From assembly GCA_035771165.1 (NCBI GenBank), contig JAWNZC010000295.1, positions 1 to 64,000 on the forward strand: a DNA stretch of 64,000 nucleotides, written 5' to 3'. Positions 1-10,779 of this stretch are shown here, piece after piece. The notes beneath the pieces are model-generated. The model ran no database searches. It was not told the origin of the DNA and was given only the letters and a program-made list of their open reading frames with translations. Position 1 is the stretch's first letter. Each line of letters starts with the position of its first letter. The stretch comes from Paragorgia papillata. Lineage: Eukaryota; Cnidaria; Anthozoa; Scleralcyonacea; Coralliidae. The translations under genes were made by a program, and so were the position numbers.

Positions 1-94
1 CACTCATAATAAAGTTATTGTTATTATTATAATAATACCATGATCGCCTCGGATTCTTTTGTTCTCTTAGGGAAATTTAATCGCTAAATTCCCC

Positions 95-224
95 ACGTTT
101 ATTTGTTTGAAAACTACTCATGCATACAAATTAGGGAAAATTTCTAATTTTTCCTCCAAAACGGGGAAAAATTAGAAATTTTCCCTAATTTGTATGCATG
201 AGTAGTTTCCAAACAAATAAACGT
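95..224. repeat. near-perfect 60-bp inverted repeat (hairpin)
   Basis: The arms at 95-154 and 165-224 are reverse complements with about one mismatch, separated by a 10-bp loop centred at 159/160. The outer edge of each arm reads ACGTTTATTTGTTTG in its own orientation. Such a snapback is typical of a small palindromic MITE or the end of a fold-back element. No target-site duplication was recognised. It lies just downstream of the 3' end of the minus-strand ZMYM2/Crypton-like fragment. Confidence 0.85.
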
Positions 225-264
225 CTCACACAACAAAATAATGACTTTATTATACATGTTTAAG

Positions 265-678
265 TTAAGATATAGTACACAATTTTCCATCAAGAGCTTG
301 TTGTAGAGGTTTAAACTCCGCCGAGCGAAACAAATTCTTGTTTGGATGAAGCGACTCCACAGTTCGATTAAGACCACAGAACAGACTGTATAACACTTCA
401 TGACGGTATTCACCTCGATCTTTCTTCCTTACTTCCACGGCAAATCTGCTCAGCCAGTAGTTTATGTCCCTTATGGTTAGACAATCCAAATCTGGTACAC
501 GTCTGAATTCTTCATCCTCTGCAACAAACTCATTGAACTCCTTATTCCTCGCTTCTGCCCACTGTCTATAAACGTTTCTGCTCCACATGGTGTGTTTTTT
601 AGTATTCAAAGGTGTTCTATTTCCTCGGACATTCTGAACATCCTTTTCTGTGACAAATGCAAAACGGTTCTCTGCCAT
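265..678 (-). pseudogene. ZMYM2/QRICH1-like (Crypton-type) N-terminal domain fragment
   Basis: An open frame starting at an ATG at 678 (MAENRFAF) carries motifs I recognise from the N-terminal half of the multicopy invertebrate ZMYM2/QRICH1/KIAA1958-like proteins: a TPLNTKKHTMWSRNVYRQW block, then INYWLSRFAVEVRKKD, then a segment ending near LDGKL. In that family this half precedes a tyrosine-recombinase-like (Crypton, DUF3504) domain. Here the frame stops at 265, just where the LDG boundary of the next domain would begin, so the catalytic half is absent. The open frame continues upstream to about 771 without another ATG. A matching C-terminal half lies at 7.7-8.5 kb on the opposite strand. 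Function in the cell is unknown; a broken copy is the most likely reading. Confidence 0.6.
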
Positions 679-911
679 GATCTCGCCTGCCTTACTCACT
701 TTGAATCGATATCCAATGTGCCTCATATTTATACACATGTATTCATGAATTTTTGATGGCTTTATTCCCAAGCGAGTCCTTACAATTCAAATGCTATTTC
801 CTCATTAATCATGGTATTACAAACTAATTTCCCTCATATCATGGTATTACTTATAATAATTATTATTTATTTACTTATTTCTTGTATTATTTATTTACCA
901 TTTTACATAGT

Positions 912-1890
912 TTATTTTCTTTGTGTGCTTTGCGATTTATTGGACATCCGTGGAGCTATCGAATCTAATACATGTGGTGGAGTTTTTATATACAGTTGAT
1001 AAGCGTCGCTTAACCATCGACCTAGAGTTTTAATCAAATGATCTGGTATTCCGGCTGTCGCCGCGGTTTTCGAAAACTGTGTCCCGAGAAATTACCATTC
1101 AAGCCAATGCGCTTTACCGCCTCTCGTAACCACAAAGTTAACTTTGATCGCGTTAATGGTACTCCTGTTTGATGTTGAAACAGTGCTCCTTTCGTCCCCT
1201 CTCGCTTGTGTAGATAGTGCACCATTGCCTTCACCGTACAGATATGTGAGCTCGCGACCCCAATCCGCACTGTATGCCCTTTGCGGAATGGGTCTGTTTT
1301 AGAGCACTTGATTGTCAAAAATAACACCGTAGGGTTTGAATGACTGTTAACCTGAACATCGTTGAGCGATAGGTGCACTTGGGCATCGAATTTCGCCGTT
1401 GTCGTGGTAAATTCGCCGCTGCGCAAAAAAACATAAAAGCCGGTACATGCTGCGGCCCAAAATAGTGCGTCGTCATAATTTTGCAAGTCTAATAGCGAAT
1501 AAATTCTTTCTAATACCTCCAATGTCACTGGTAGACGCTGGCGAGTGTTTGTTCCTTGACCGCGCTTTATTCCCGTATGACGCGTTCTAGTCGTAGGCAA
1601 TTACTCAACGGGTTGCTTAGGCCGTGCTCCACATGCAAAGATCGAACTCCCGCCAGATACACTTTAATAGAAGAGGCTTTCATAGTTTCGGATAGGTGCG
1701 TTGCGAATGTCATTAATGTCCATTCGTTGGCTGGTAGTGGCGAGCCATCCTCATTCAAGTTTCGGGTCCAATAACAAAACTCTAAGAAACGGCGCTGCGC
1801 TGTACCATATGTTCGTCTTGTAGAGTTTGCGATTTCCTTGTACATTAAGTTGGTTGTTTTCCGTCTTAAAGACTCGATGTCAGACCACTC
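912..1890 (-). pseudogene. DIRS tyrosine recombinase, frameshifted
   Basis: The recombinase begins after RNase H near 1890 with a helical core-binding part (STRRTYGTAQRRFLEFC, then SIKVYLAGVRSLH). The catalytic part follows: the first Arg in FLRSGEFT, the HxxR box in GHSFRK near 1070, and a LYIKTPP tail carrying the nucleophile Tyr that lies in a different frame just after a one-base disruption near 1070. A second frame change is near 1580. The correct-frame C-terminus runs to a stop at 912-914. All four core catalytic positions are still recognisable, but no single frame holds them. The enzyme would integrate the circular DNA intermediate of a DIRS element. Confidence 0.8.
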
Positions 1891-1949
1891 CTGCGGTACA
1901 TTGACTGGGGTGAGCTGCGCTTGTGGAGCCAGTTCGACGAAAGCCTGCA

Positions 1950-3539
1950 TATTAAAGCGAGAAAGTGCATCAGCGATATTGTTTGTTTTGCCTGGAATGT
2001 GCGTAGGAGTTATTTTAAAATCATATCGTGCTGTGATCAGTAGGAGAGCGCGGAGGAGGTGCATGATGTTTTCGTCTTTAGATGTACCTGATGTGATAAT
2101 TGACACTACACTTTCGTTGTCGCACTGAAATTGAATACGTTTTCGAGACCAGTCATTTGCCCACACATAACATGCAAGCACAATAGGAAACAACTCCTTA
2201 TACGCGATGCCTAAAGGCTGTTGCTTAGCCGACCACATACCGTTGAACCATTCGCCATTATAGTAGACCCCGAACCCTTTACTACGTCCGATGACAAAGA
2301 CAAGTCCGGGAGTGGTGCCCATTCCGGTAAGTCGAAGAAATGTACTCCATTCCACGATGGCAAAAATTCTTGCCACCAAGAAATATCCTTTCGACACTGT
2401 TTGTTGAGCCTAATAAAGGGCCGTACGCGAACCGAGCCTTTCAACAAGTCCAATAACCGTCTCATAAATGTCCGCCCTTGGGGCACGACCAACTAAGCTT
2501 GCCGACTAACGACTGGAGTTCCTTTACTTTGCAATGCTTTTTCCTGCCCCATAATTGCAAAATTTTAACCAGTTCGCTACGTTTTTCCTCTGGCAGGCGT
2601 GCTGTCATAGCCACTGAATCGAGTTAAATCCCGAGAAATACTATGCGTGTGCAAGGCCCTTCACATTTCTCTGGGGACAGCGGAACGCCGAGTTCTCGTG
2701 CTGCTTTATCGATCGCCGTTAACCTGGTGGCGCACACGTTTGACTCTGCGGGGCCTAAAGTAAAATAATCGTCCAGATAGTGCAATAAATCGCGAACATC
2801 CCAATTATGGCTCAAAATCCATTCAAATAGATCAGCCACGCTATTAAAAATGCCAGGGGCTGAGCGCAACCCAAACGGAAGTGTCAAATCTACATAATAT
2901 TTCCCTTTCCAGTGCATGCCCAAGAGGTATCTGTCCGATGGATGAATCGCGATAATCCGATACGCACTCTTAATGTCAACCTTCCCCATTAAAGCCCCTT
3001 TCCCGGTTTTTACTATCAAGTCAATCGCGTCTTTCACCCTGGAATATGTCATTGAGAACTCGTCTTTGTTAATGCCATCGTTAACGCTATGTTCAAATGG
3101 ATAAGACAAATCCAATATGAGTCGCCAGCCATTGCCTTTCTTAGGAATGACGCCAAAACGGTTTATGTGCAAGTTATTTAAAGGGATTTCGTCTGTGGGC
3201 CCAAAAACTCGGGCTAAGTTAACCTCCTTTAACAGGTATTCATCGATTATTGAAGGATGTTCGTATGCAGTTGGGTCTTGCGGACCTTAAGTTGGTTCTC
3301 TCCGGGCGGAAACCGAGATGAAAACCGAAACGAAAACCACTCAACAGGCGATTAACCAACTGTCGGTTCGGATGTGCGCAGAGATCCAATTCCCAATTAG
3401 TGACATTAATAGGTGAAATCGAATCCGCACGTGGCATAATGTAATCAACTAATACTGGTGTATGTGCTGTTTGCAAGTGTTTTATCTGTCCGAAGTGTTT
3501 GTTTTTTTGTGACGGAGTTGTCATCAATAATCTGCCCAC
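1950..3539 (-). pseudogene. DIRS reverse transcriptase and RNase H, frameshifted
   Basis: The RT core lies at about 3240-2624. It shows GWRLILDLSYP, then MGKVDIKSAYR (first catalytic Asp), LPFGLRSAPGIF and the YLDD box in LLHYLDDYFTLG. RNase H follows at about 2490-1950, with SSDVVKGSG and an intact NIADALSRF end typical of DIRS and Ty3 RNase H. Frame changes near 3270-3300, near 2500 and near 2390 split the domain into separate open frames. The catalytic residues of RT remain, so the lesions look like small indels in an otherwise recent copy. It is flanked by gag upstream and the recombinase downstream. Confidence 0.85.
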
Positions 3540-4687
3540 GAATCTCCGCTTGTGTAGTTACTATCTTCAGTAAATCGGGCGCGTTTGTTATTGCCAACAT
3601 ACTGCCTGCAGTTGATACTTCTATGTGGGCCGCCGCAGCCTGGTCTGTCGCAGAGATGGCGAAATCTACAATCCTCGCGCGGACTACTGCATGCGCCGAG
3701 ATTCCATGATCTGCATGCTACGTGGCCAAGCTGATTTCCTCGGGCTTCGCGACGATTGGCGCCCTGCGACGATCTTTTGTTATCCCCTAGGGCTAGGCCG
3801 ACTGAGGTGTGGTAATTATACAAATCAGAGTTCATCTGGCTCCAATCCTGTAGGCCGGAAGCTGCGGCGTCGAGGCGAAATGCGCGGTCATAGTTGAGCC
3901 AAGAATTACCCCGAAAACGTTTGGCTATGCGAATAATCAAGGCCATGTAAGCCAATAGATCTCGGGCCCGGTGTGGGGATTCGGTAGACATAACAGACAC
4001 ATAGCTATTGAAGCATTCCACCCAGGTTAACACATCTGTTACTTCCTTCTTTCGCACGGTTGGTTTCGATACTGAGACAAGCGTTCCTCTTTCGATCGTA
4101 AACGCAGGGGAATCGACCATCGGGGCTTCAAGGTTTTCAGGCAAGAGTTCTGACATTTCAACGAATTTGTGGGAAAGAATTTGGGAAACCACCTTCGCTG
4201 GGATTGGAGAACGCCCCGGGCCCAAAATAAACGATTTTGCGAGTCCCACTTGCGACCCGGGTTCAGACAGAATACTTGGATGTTGACCATAGTCCATATT
4301 TCGTTTCGCCACGTTCTGTCCAGGTATCTCCGACACTATGTTTGTTAGGCCCGGGTTTTGTATCCCCTCCGTTCCAGAGAAAGACGGACTACTCGCCACC
4401 CGAATAAAAGACGGAGCAGATAACGTACCTGGGTTGTCGATCCTCACTGCCGGTGCGTTACCTGAAATGGTTCCCGGGATCTGCTGCCCCAATCTTTCGA
4501 GCGAAGCGACTTGTTGTGTCGGGTCCGGTTCTTGAACTGCTTTCGGCCCAAACGCTTGAGCCACGGCTTGCGCGACCATTTGGCTTAAGCCAACGCGGAA
4601 TTCTTCCGATTGAAACGCCGTTGACCAAACCGGAATCGCTTCCTCACCTTCCCTGGTCGGGGTAATTTCATCTAAAGGCGTTGCCAT
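3524..4687 (-). CDS. DIRS gag-like protein with C-terminal CCCH-type zinc finger
   Basis: This intact frame of about 387 aa is the first gene of the DIRS element. I take the ATG at 4687; the codon before it is GTG. The N-terminal 200 residues are Pro/Ser/Gly-rich. The C-terminal region has a cysteine-histidine cluster beginning CRSWNLGAC and running through CRFRHLCDRPGCGG to HRSINC, which fits a nucleic-acid-binding knuckle. Gag proteins of DIRS elements are poorly conserved, so the call rests on position directly upstream of RT on the same strand plus this zinc motif. It ends just upstream of the start of the RT frame and slightly overlaps it. Confidence 0.6.
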   Translation of the reverse strand: MATPLDEITPTREGEEAIPVWSTAFQSEEFRVGLSQMVAQAVAQAFGPKAVQEPDPTQQVASLERLGQQIPGTISGNAPAVRIDNPGTLSAPSFIRVASSPSFSGTEGIQNPGLTNIVSEIPGQNVAKRNMDYGQHPSILSEPGSQVGLAKSFILGPGRSPIPAKVVSQILSHKFVEMSELLPENLEAPMVDSPAFTIERGTLVSVSKPTVRKKEVTDVLTWVECFNSYVSVMSTESPHRARDLLAYMALIIRIAKRFRGNSWLNYDRAFRLDAAASGLQDWSQMNSDLYNYHTSVGLALGDNKRSSQGANRREARGNQLGHVACRSWNLGACSSPREDCRFRHLCDRPGCGGPHRSINCRQYVGNNKRARFTEDSNYTSGDSWADY

Positions 4688-4719
4688 CACAATTTTTCCT
4701 CTCTCGCTGTCTTCTTCAG

Positions 4720-5100
4720 TTATCGACTAGGCAGAATAACGGCTCTATCAAGCTGGCTCTCCAGAGCGTACTGTCTGACACCTGAGAGTCCTCGTCTCTT
4801 TAATAGGCTTGCTATCGCCCATGCCCTGCGCGTTCCTTTGTTGTTAACCTTGGTTATAAATAACCTCATTAAACATTTTATCATCAAATGTATAGTAATA
4901 CCCACGGACAGGTCCATAATAATCCTCTTTATCACTCACCAGTTCAAACATAAGATATATTTGATATTACGTAGTATAAGAGATATGTCGGGATACCAAC
5001 TACCAAATTCTCGTAATATAACCGGTGAAAGATAATTAGCTTTTTCAACTGTTTCCCCCGTTCTATTCAATGCAAAGACTGTCGTCTTTGTGTCCTATTT
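4720..5100 (-). other. possible remnant of a small minus-strand gene upstream of the DIRS gag
   Basis: Reading minus from about 5095 there is an open stretch (VFALNRTGETVEKANYLSP) that continues in a second frame (SDKEDYYGPVRGYYYTFDD) and then a third (KGTRRAWAIASLLKRRG), ending at 4720. The alternation looks like one small protein broken by indels, but I recognise no family. A TATA-like module (5112-5130) sits just upstream in the right orientation. It could equally be DIRS leader sequence. Confidence 0.25.
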
Positions 5101-5111
5101 GAATATACTCC

Positions 5112-5130
5112 TTGCGTCTTATTTATAACC
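5112..5130 (-). promoter_or_regulatory. TATA-like module 1
   Basis: On the minus strand the sequence reads GGTTATAAATAAGACGC. It resembles two further modules at 5911-5930 and 6117-6130. It would place a start site near 5095, upstream of the broken small ORF. Confidence 0.35.
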
Positions 5131-5543
5131 GCAAAAATCAAATTTCAACCGCCCACGCACTCTATTGAAAGCAACTCGAACACAAATTTTCTTTTCTTCA
5201 AAAATCCTTATACACACAGCCCAGGCAATCACTGAGTGTTGACACTATTCGTGCTGTGTAAATTAATTAAGATCTATTACAGTGTTAAGTGTTTTATAAC
5301 TATTACCCGCTGCGACACCAATCCAATTACAAATACGCGTATTCAAAAAACTGTTTGATATTACACACACTATACTATAAATATATTAACACACACCACA
5401 TTGTTTTAAAAAAGATGATTTAATGATATATACACAACGTATATTATTATACATATACCATCTATATATTATGATTTAATGATACATATGCTGTGTTCAT
5501 TATCCATTTGTCGGAATCTGTCTGCAATAAATAATTATCTGTC

Positions 5544-5864
5544 TCAAAAATTCGTTCGCAAATACTTGGTACATATGGTATTTTTTCTGATTCGTCTCTC
5601 TCTCTCTTTTGAACACACATAATGACCTATTGCATTAGCGTAATCATAACCACCCATGTATAACATATAAAAATATTTAGCCTCAAGACTTGGGTAAATA
5701 CCAACCGTATTCTCAGCTTGATAATAAATCCTTTGAACGGGTGTTGAGTTAGACAGACCAGCAGATTTCACCACATCTATCACCTTAAAGCCTGTACCAG
5801 GACATCTATTCAACAGAGTCTGAATTGCCTCGTATGCAATAAACCTAGCTTGATCTCTATTCAT
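5544..5864 (-). CDS. unrecognised 106-aa protein
   Basis: The ATG at 5864 (MNRDQARFIAYEAIQ) gives 106 aa; the open frame extends a little further upstream without an ATG. The protein has a compact mixed alpha/beta look (GTGFKVIDVVKSAGL, then AKYFYMLYMGGYDYANAIGHY) and a basic tail rich in Arg/Lys (ERERRIRKN). I recognise no family. A TATA-like motif on the same strand lies about 55-65 bp upstream of the ATG, which supports a short capless-leader style gene, as in compact viral or virus-like elements. No intron signal is needed. Confidence 0.45.
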   Translation of the reverse strand: MNRDQARFIAYEAIQTLLNRCPGTGFKVIDVVKSAGLSNSTPVQRIYYQAENTVGIYPSLEAKYFYMLYMGGYDYANAIGHYVCSKERERRIRKNTICTKYLRTNF

Positions 5865-5910
5865 GTTTACAGTTGTTTTTAGACTGTTACTCAATGCAAC
5901 TACACATGAA

Positions 5911-5930
5911 GTGTCTTATTTATATATACT
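5911..5930 (-). promoter_or_regulatory. TATA-like module 2
   Basis: The minus strand reads AGTATATATAAATAAGACAC, placed to start transcription roughly 25-30 bp downstream and serve the 106-aa ORF. The flanks share further words with module 3 (an ACACTTTACCC run followed by A-rich sequence and AATAATCCG), so the modules are diverged duplicates. Confidence 0.45.
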
Positions 5931-6116
5931 TCCTTATCTTTCCACACTTTACCCAAAAAAAATTTTTTGACAATAATAATCCGCACGCAAACAAAAACAC
6001 ACGGATTACTAATTTTCTCCCAATAACATCATATAATTCACAGGTAAAAACACACTCATGAACATGGTAATGCTGTGCTAGAACGAACAATATGTGTTAT
6101 ATGACTGGAAAGAAAC

Positions 6117-6130
6117 CGTGTCTTATATAC
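6117..6130 (-). promoter_or_regulatory. TATA-like module 3
   Basis: The minus strand reads GTATATAAGACACGG. It is a diverged repeat of module 2 including its upstream ACACTTTACCC word, and it lies upstream of module 2 in the same orientation. Confidence 0.35.
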
Positions 6131-6670
6131 ATCCTTCAACACTTTACCCGAAAAAAATAATTATACAATTCCAATATATAATAATCCGTCAAGAAAACTA
6201 CACGGAGTATATATTTTTTGTTTGTCACAACATCATATAATTCATGACGTCAGACAAAAACACTCATTCAATGTCATGGCGTCACGCTAGAAGGACCTCC
6301 GCGCAACACAAACAAAACATTGCGCAAAGAAATAATTTTATTTTTATTATGAAAAAAAAATATTATTATGGACCATTTTTCACGTTGTCAAAAACAGAAG
6401 GTGGAACGATATGTGATATCACTCATATATATCCAAAACAGATACACTAAGAGATACTGATACCGTCACTTACGTTTTCATTTCCTGTTGGTAATGACGT
6501 CAACAAAACTTTTTTTTCCTTAAACGGAAACCCAACTGGTTTTTGCTCACCCCCCCGAAATGAAAAAAAAATAAAGTTCTGTGATTGGGTAACCAATTAA
6601 AATGAATTGATGTGACTGGTTTAGAGCTCGTGCCAGACTCCAACACATACAAAAAAAATAATAATATACC

Positions 6671-7584
6671 TTATTATATAGCATGCTATCGGATATGAGC
6701 TTTTGCGTAATCTGATTGGTTCCTTACTACTAGGCTATCAGCTCATATCCTATTAGTAGAGGAAAAACAAGATGGCGGCATGTTTTTTTAAACTGCCGAA
6801 AAGAGTTGAAATTGACGGATTTTTGTACAGGAAAACATCAACACCCTCAAACCAATGTATAGAAAAACAACATTGTGTAAAAATACATTAACAAATACAC
6901 AATTTAGCATGTTAAATGGTAAAGTTCACCTAAAAATTACGTCTTTTTACTTCAAAAACCCGACTAAATTAACGGGTTGATATTAATTTATATGCCAAAC
7001 AAAGAAACGCACGGTTAAAATCAAGCTTACAACACACATTTCGTAGGAGATCACCAGTAAAGAGACTTTTTTTATATAGATAAGTATTTGGAGTAGTAAA
7101 AAGCTTTTTTTTTTCCCAAAACAACCAACTAAGTAATTTAGTATCGCTGCCGAAGGTGTTTCAGTTTCATTTTTGCATGAAATCAAAACCTTTTTCACGA
7201 CAGCAACGCTAATATAAACAACTGACCCACCTATTGACTTCATAAAGGTACCTTTTAATCTTTTTTGTTGATCTGCTTAACACATTTTTTGCCTCTCGAG
7301 CAACATTTATACAACATTTCGAAGCTGTTTACCGAACAGCTCAGCGAGAAACTCCATGTGAATGCATCATTACGCATGGCGGAAGTGTTAAGTTGCCCGT
7401 GCCGGAAGTTTGTTGTTTCAAACATTTCGCTGTAATTTTGTCTCTTGTACAGTGCTTGGCTATATAATAAAACAGTTATACCATTCGCTCTCGTTGTATA
7501 CAAACTAATAGCCAACTCGGCGAAGCGCCTCGTTGGCTATGAGCTCATATACAACTCGAGCTCATGGTATAACTGTTAAATATA
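6671..7584. mobile_element. non-autonomous hairpin-ended element, copy 1
   Basis: A 914-bp unit begins TTATTATATAGCATGCTATC and ends GGTATAACTGTTAAATAT. It is closely matched (over 90 percent by eye) by a second direct copy at 8757-9676. Both ends contain local palindromes (GGATATGAGCT paired with AGCTCATATCC; AGCCAACTCGGC near the 3' end). No coding capacity is convincing, so a MITE-like element inserted in (TA)-rich DNA is the best description. The superfamily is unknown. Confidence 0.7.
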
Positions 7585-7676
7585 CTACTTAGTATTTCAT
7601 TATATGTATTGTAAAATGTATGATAGGTATAGAGTGCAATATTACGGAACTATTATTTTTCAACTATTCTTTTTAA

Positions 7677-8510
7677 ATGTCTTTGTTTCTGATTTTGTTT
7701 GTAAGGTTTACGCTATTTCGTAAAGTTCTTGATGGCGAAATGAGGGATGCGGCAAAGAAGGGAGTTGAAGTTAAATGCAAAAAGGACGTTCGAGATGAAA
7801 TTACTGTGGAGGAAGTCTTTTGGACGAAGGGACTATTGGGAGGCGATTCAGCTGAGTGTCTTTTGCATACTATATATTTTTATAATGGAAAGCTTTTCGG
7901 TTTAAGATCAAACGAGCATAGGCTTCTCAGGGTTTCAAATATTATAGTGAAAGACAACTTGATAATTTTTTATGAAAGCGTGTCAAAAACGTTTCATGGA
8001 GGGTTGAAGGATTTGAAAAAGAGTTCAAGGGTTATTGAGCACAAGTGTCATGAAATAGGCGTAACGCAATTCTCGTTGTTTGGAAAGCTTTTATAGCTTA
8101 TATTTGAAGAAAATTTCCGTATGCGTTGAAGCAAATCCTGATGCCTTTTATTTCAGGCCTAACCGAAGTGGCTGTTTTGCTTATGAAAAGAGTGCAATGG
8201 GAATAAACACTCTTAGTAAAATATTACCTGATAAGTTGTGTGCTAACTGTTTGCGGATAACATGTGCTAGTCGCCTGTTTCAAAGTTGTGTAGAGGAAAA
8301 ACAAATCAGGGATCGAACAGGTCATACATCAAATTGTTTATTTCGTTACGAGAAAGCAAGTGCGGACATTTGTTAGCAATGCGCTAGCACCACCGATAAA
8401 GGAAACGGAAAGTGTTCTAAAGGAAGGGGCTTCATTTGATGAGTTTTGGGATTTGGGTGTATCTGATGAATTGTTAACAACTGCACTCGCTAACAAAATC
8501 ACACGTGCTC
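7677..8510 (+). pseudogene. ZMYM2/Crypton-like tyrosine-recombinase-type domain, frameshifted
   Basis: This is the C-terminal half of the same protein family as the fragment at 265-678. Recognisable blocks in order are LDGEMRDAAKKG, FWTKGLLGG, the FGLRSNEHRLL arginine region, GGLKDLKKSSRVIEHK, AFYFRPN, NCLRITCASRLFQ, IRDRTGHTS and SNALAPPIKE. Frames change near 8085 and 8365. In the tyrosine-recombinase-derived fold the HxxR histidine is expected just before the LRIT block; here the segment reads CANCLR, so that His appears replaced. The RTGH box and a Tyr in FRYEKAS remain. There is a possible splice acceptor before the block at about 7707. A relic, sandwiched between two direct MITE copies. 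Confidence 0.65.
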
Positions 8511-8602
8511 GTTTGTATATACTATATATATATATATTTCGCTCTGCATATAATGGTATACTTATGGGCCAAGTACCAACATTCGACCACCAGCTCCCAA
8601 CT

Positions 8603-8664
8603 TGACCTGTAGCTCAGTCAGTAGAGTAAACCGAAGGTCGCGGGTTCGAATCCCAGCCGGGCCA
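8603..8664 (+). repeat. truncated tRNA-like sequence (tRNA pseudogene or SINE head)
   Basis: An A-box-like TAGCTCAGTCAGTAGAG and an intact B-box core GGTTCGAATCCC are present, followed by a CCGGGCCA-like 3' end. The distance between the boxes is too short for a full anticodon arm, and the 5' acceptor strand does not pair well with the 3' strand. It is therefore not called a functional tRNA. Confidence 0.6.
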
Positions 8665-8756
8665 AGTAGAGTTTTCTCTACTTGTCTGGTTTGGTTCGCC
8701 ACTCGGAGCAACACCTTATTATTATCAATATATATATATATATGTATATATATATT

Positions 8757-9676
8757 TATTATATAGCATGCTATCGGATATGAGCTTTTGCGTAATCTGA
8801 TTGGTTCCCTACTACCAGGCTATCAGCTCATATCCTACTAGTAGAGGAAAAACAAGATGGCGGCATGTTTTTTAAACTGCCGAAAAGAGTTGAAATTGAC
8901 GGATTTTTATACAAAAAAACATCAACACCCTCCAACAAATGTGTAAAAAAACAACATTGTGTAAAAATACATTAACAAATACACAATTTAGCATGTCAAA
9001 TGATAAAATTCACCTAAAAATTTCGTCTTTTTACTTCAAAAACCCGACTAAATTAACGGGTTGATATTAATTTGTTGCCAAACAAAGAAACTCACGGTTA
9101 AAATCAAGCTTACAACACACTTTTCGTAGGAGATCACCAGTAAAGAGACTTTTTTATTTAGATAAGCATTTGGAGTAGTAAAAAGCATGTTCTTTCTCAA
9201 AAACAACCACTGACTGAACTAAGTAATTTAGTTTCACTGCCGAAGGTGTTTCAGTTTCATTTTTGCATGAAATGAAAACCTTTTTCACGACAACAACGCT
9301 AATATAAACAACTGACCCACCTTTTGACTTCATAAAGGTACCTTTTAATCTTTTTTGTTGATCTCCTTAACACATTCCTTGCCTCTCGAGCAACATTTAT
9401 GCAACATTAATTTCAAAGCTGTTTGCCGAACAGCTCAGCGAGAAACTCAATGTGAATGCATCATTACGCATGGCGGAAGTATTAGTTGCCTATGCCGGAA
9501 GTTTGTCGTTTGAAACATTTCGCTGTAATTTTGTCTCTTGTACAGTGCTTGGCTATATAATAAAACAGTTATACCATTCGCTCTCGTCGTATACGAACTA
9601 ATAGCCAACTCGGCGAAGCGCCTCGTTGGCTATGAGCTCATATACGACTCGAGCTCATGGTATAACTGTTAAATAT
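8757..9676. mobile_element. non-autonomous hairpin-ended element, copy 2
   Basis: This second copy lies in the same orientation as the element at 6671-7584 and matches along its whole length, with scattered substitutions and small indels. It is bounded on both sides by (TA)n microsatellite, which hides any target duplication. Confidence 0.7.
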
Positions 9677-9678
9677 AT

Positions 9679-10163
<485 letters not shown>

Positions 10164-10204
10164 TAGATAGAGCAAAATACAAAGTATAAAGTGTAGTTTT
10201 ACCG

Positions 10205-10205
<1 letters not shown>

Positions 10206-10271
<66 letters not shown>
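10206..10271. repeat. (TA)n microsatellite
   Basis: About 66 bp of TA dinucleotides leading into a small hairpin element. Confidence 0.9.
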
Positions 10272-10278
<7 letters not shown>

Positions 10279-10284
10279 TTATAA

Positions 10285-10552
10285 AATAGGTTGCGTCTTA
10301 CGCACGCTGTGATTGGTCAGTTACCATGTTTATATCAGGCTATGTAAACACGGTTGTGATGTCACGGCACATTTTTTAGCCTTATTTCATAAAAAAATAG
10401 AAAATGGATGCCCTGTGTTTATATAACTTGATGCAAACACTCGAGTGTGAGTTGGGAGAATTCGAAAGTACTTATGTAAACCCTCGCCCACGGCTCGGGT
10501 TCACATAAACATCCGAATTTTCCGAATCACTCTCGTGAGTTGGGAGAATATA
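10285..10552. mobile_element. short hairpin-rich MITE-like segment in (TA)n
   Basis: It has the same style as the 0.92-kb elements: a TA-rich border, a TGATTGGTCAG word near one end, internal inverted words (ATGTAAACCCTCGCCC near GGGTTCACATAAAC; GAGTTGGGAGAAT repeated) and a TA-rich far border. Borders are approximate. Confidence 0.45.
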
Positions 10553-10779
10553 TAATATATATATATATATATATAATATCGGTGACAACCGCATGTGGGA
10601 CAGTATCGGTAGCTAGTCCCAGCCTGCGTGGGTTGGCTCCTGACAAACGGCCGATTTTAAAAATATTTAAGGATTTTGATATAGGGAAATATCTTCCAGA
10701 ATGACATAAATGATATTAAATTATGTATAAAAAGATAGAAGAAACGTCTAGCTATCGTTTCATATCTAGTACTTACGGT

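Larger units (their letters stand above)
912..4687 (-). mobile_element. DIRS-type tyrosine-recombinase retrotransposon, decayed
   Basis: Read on the minus strand, the order is a gag-like ORF, reverse transcriptase, RNase H and a tyrosine recombinase. This gene order (RT-RH-YR, no integrase) defines DIRS elements, which integrate through a recombinase instead of a DDE integrase. The reading frame is broken several times (near 3270-3300, 2500, 1580 and 1070), so the copy cannot make a continuous pol protein. The terminal and internal complementary repeats expected of DIRS elements were not identified, so the outer borders are coding borders only. Confidence 0.85.

Noticed and set aside
8603..8664. 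Functional tRNA gene
   Set aside because: Spacing between the A and B boxes is too short for an anticodon arm, and the acceptor stem does not pair.
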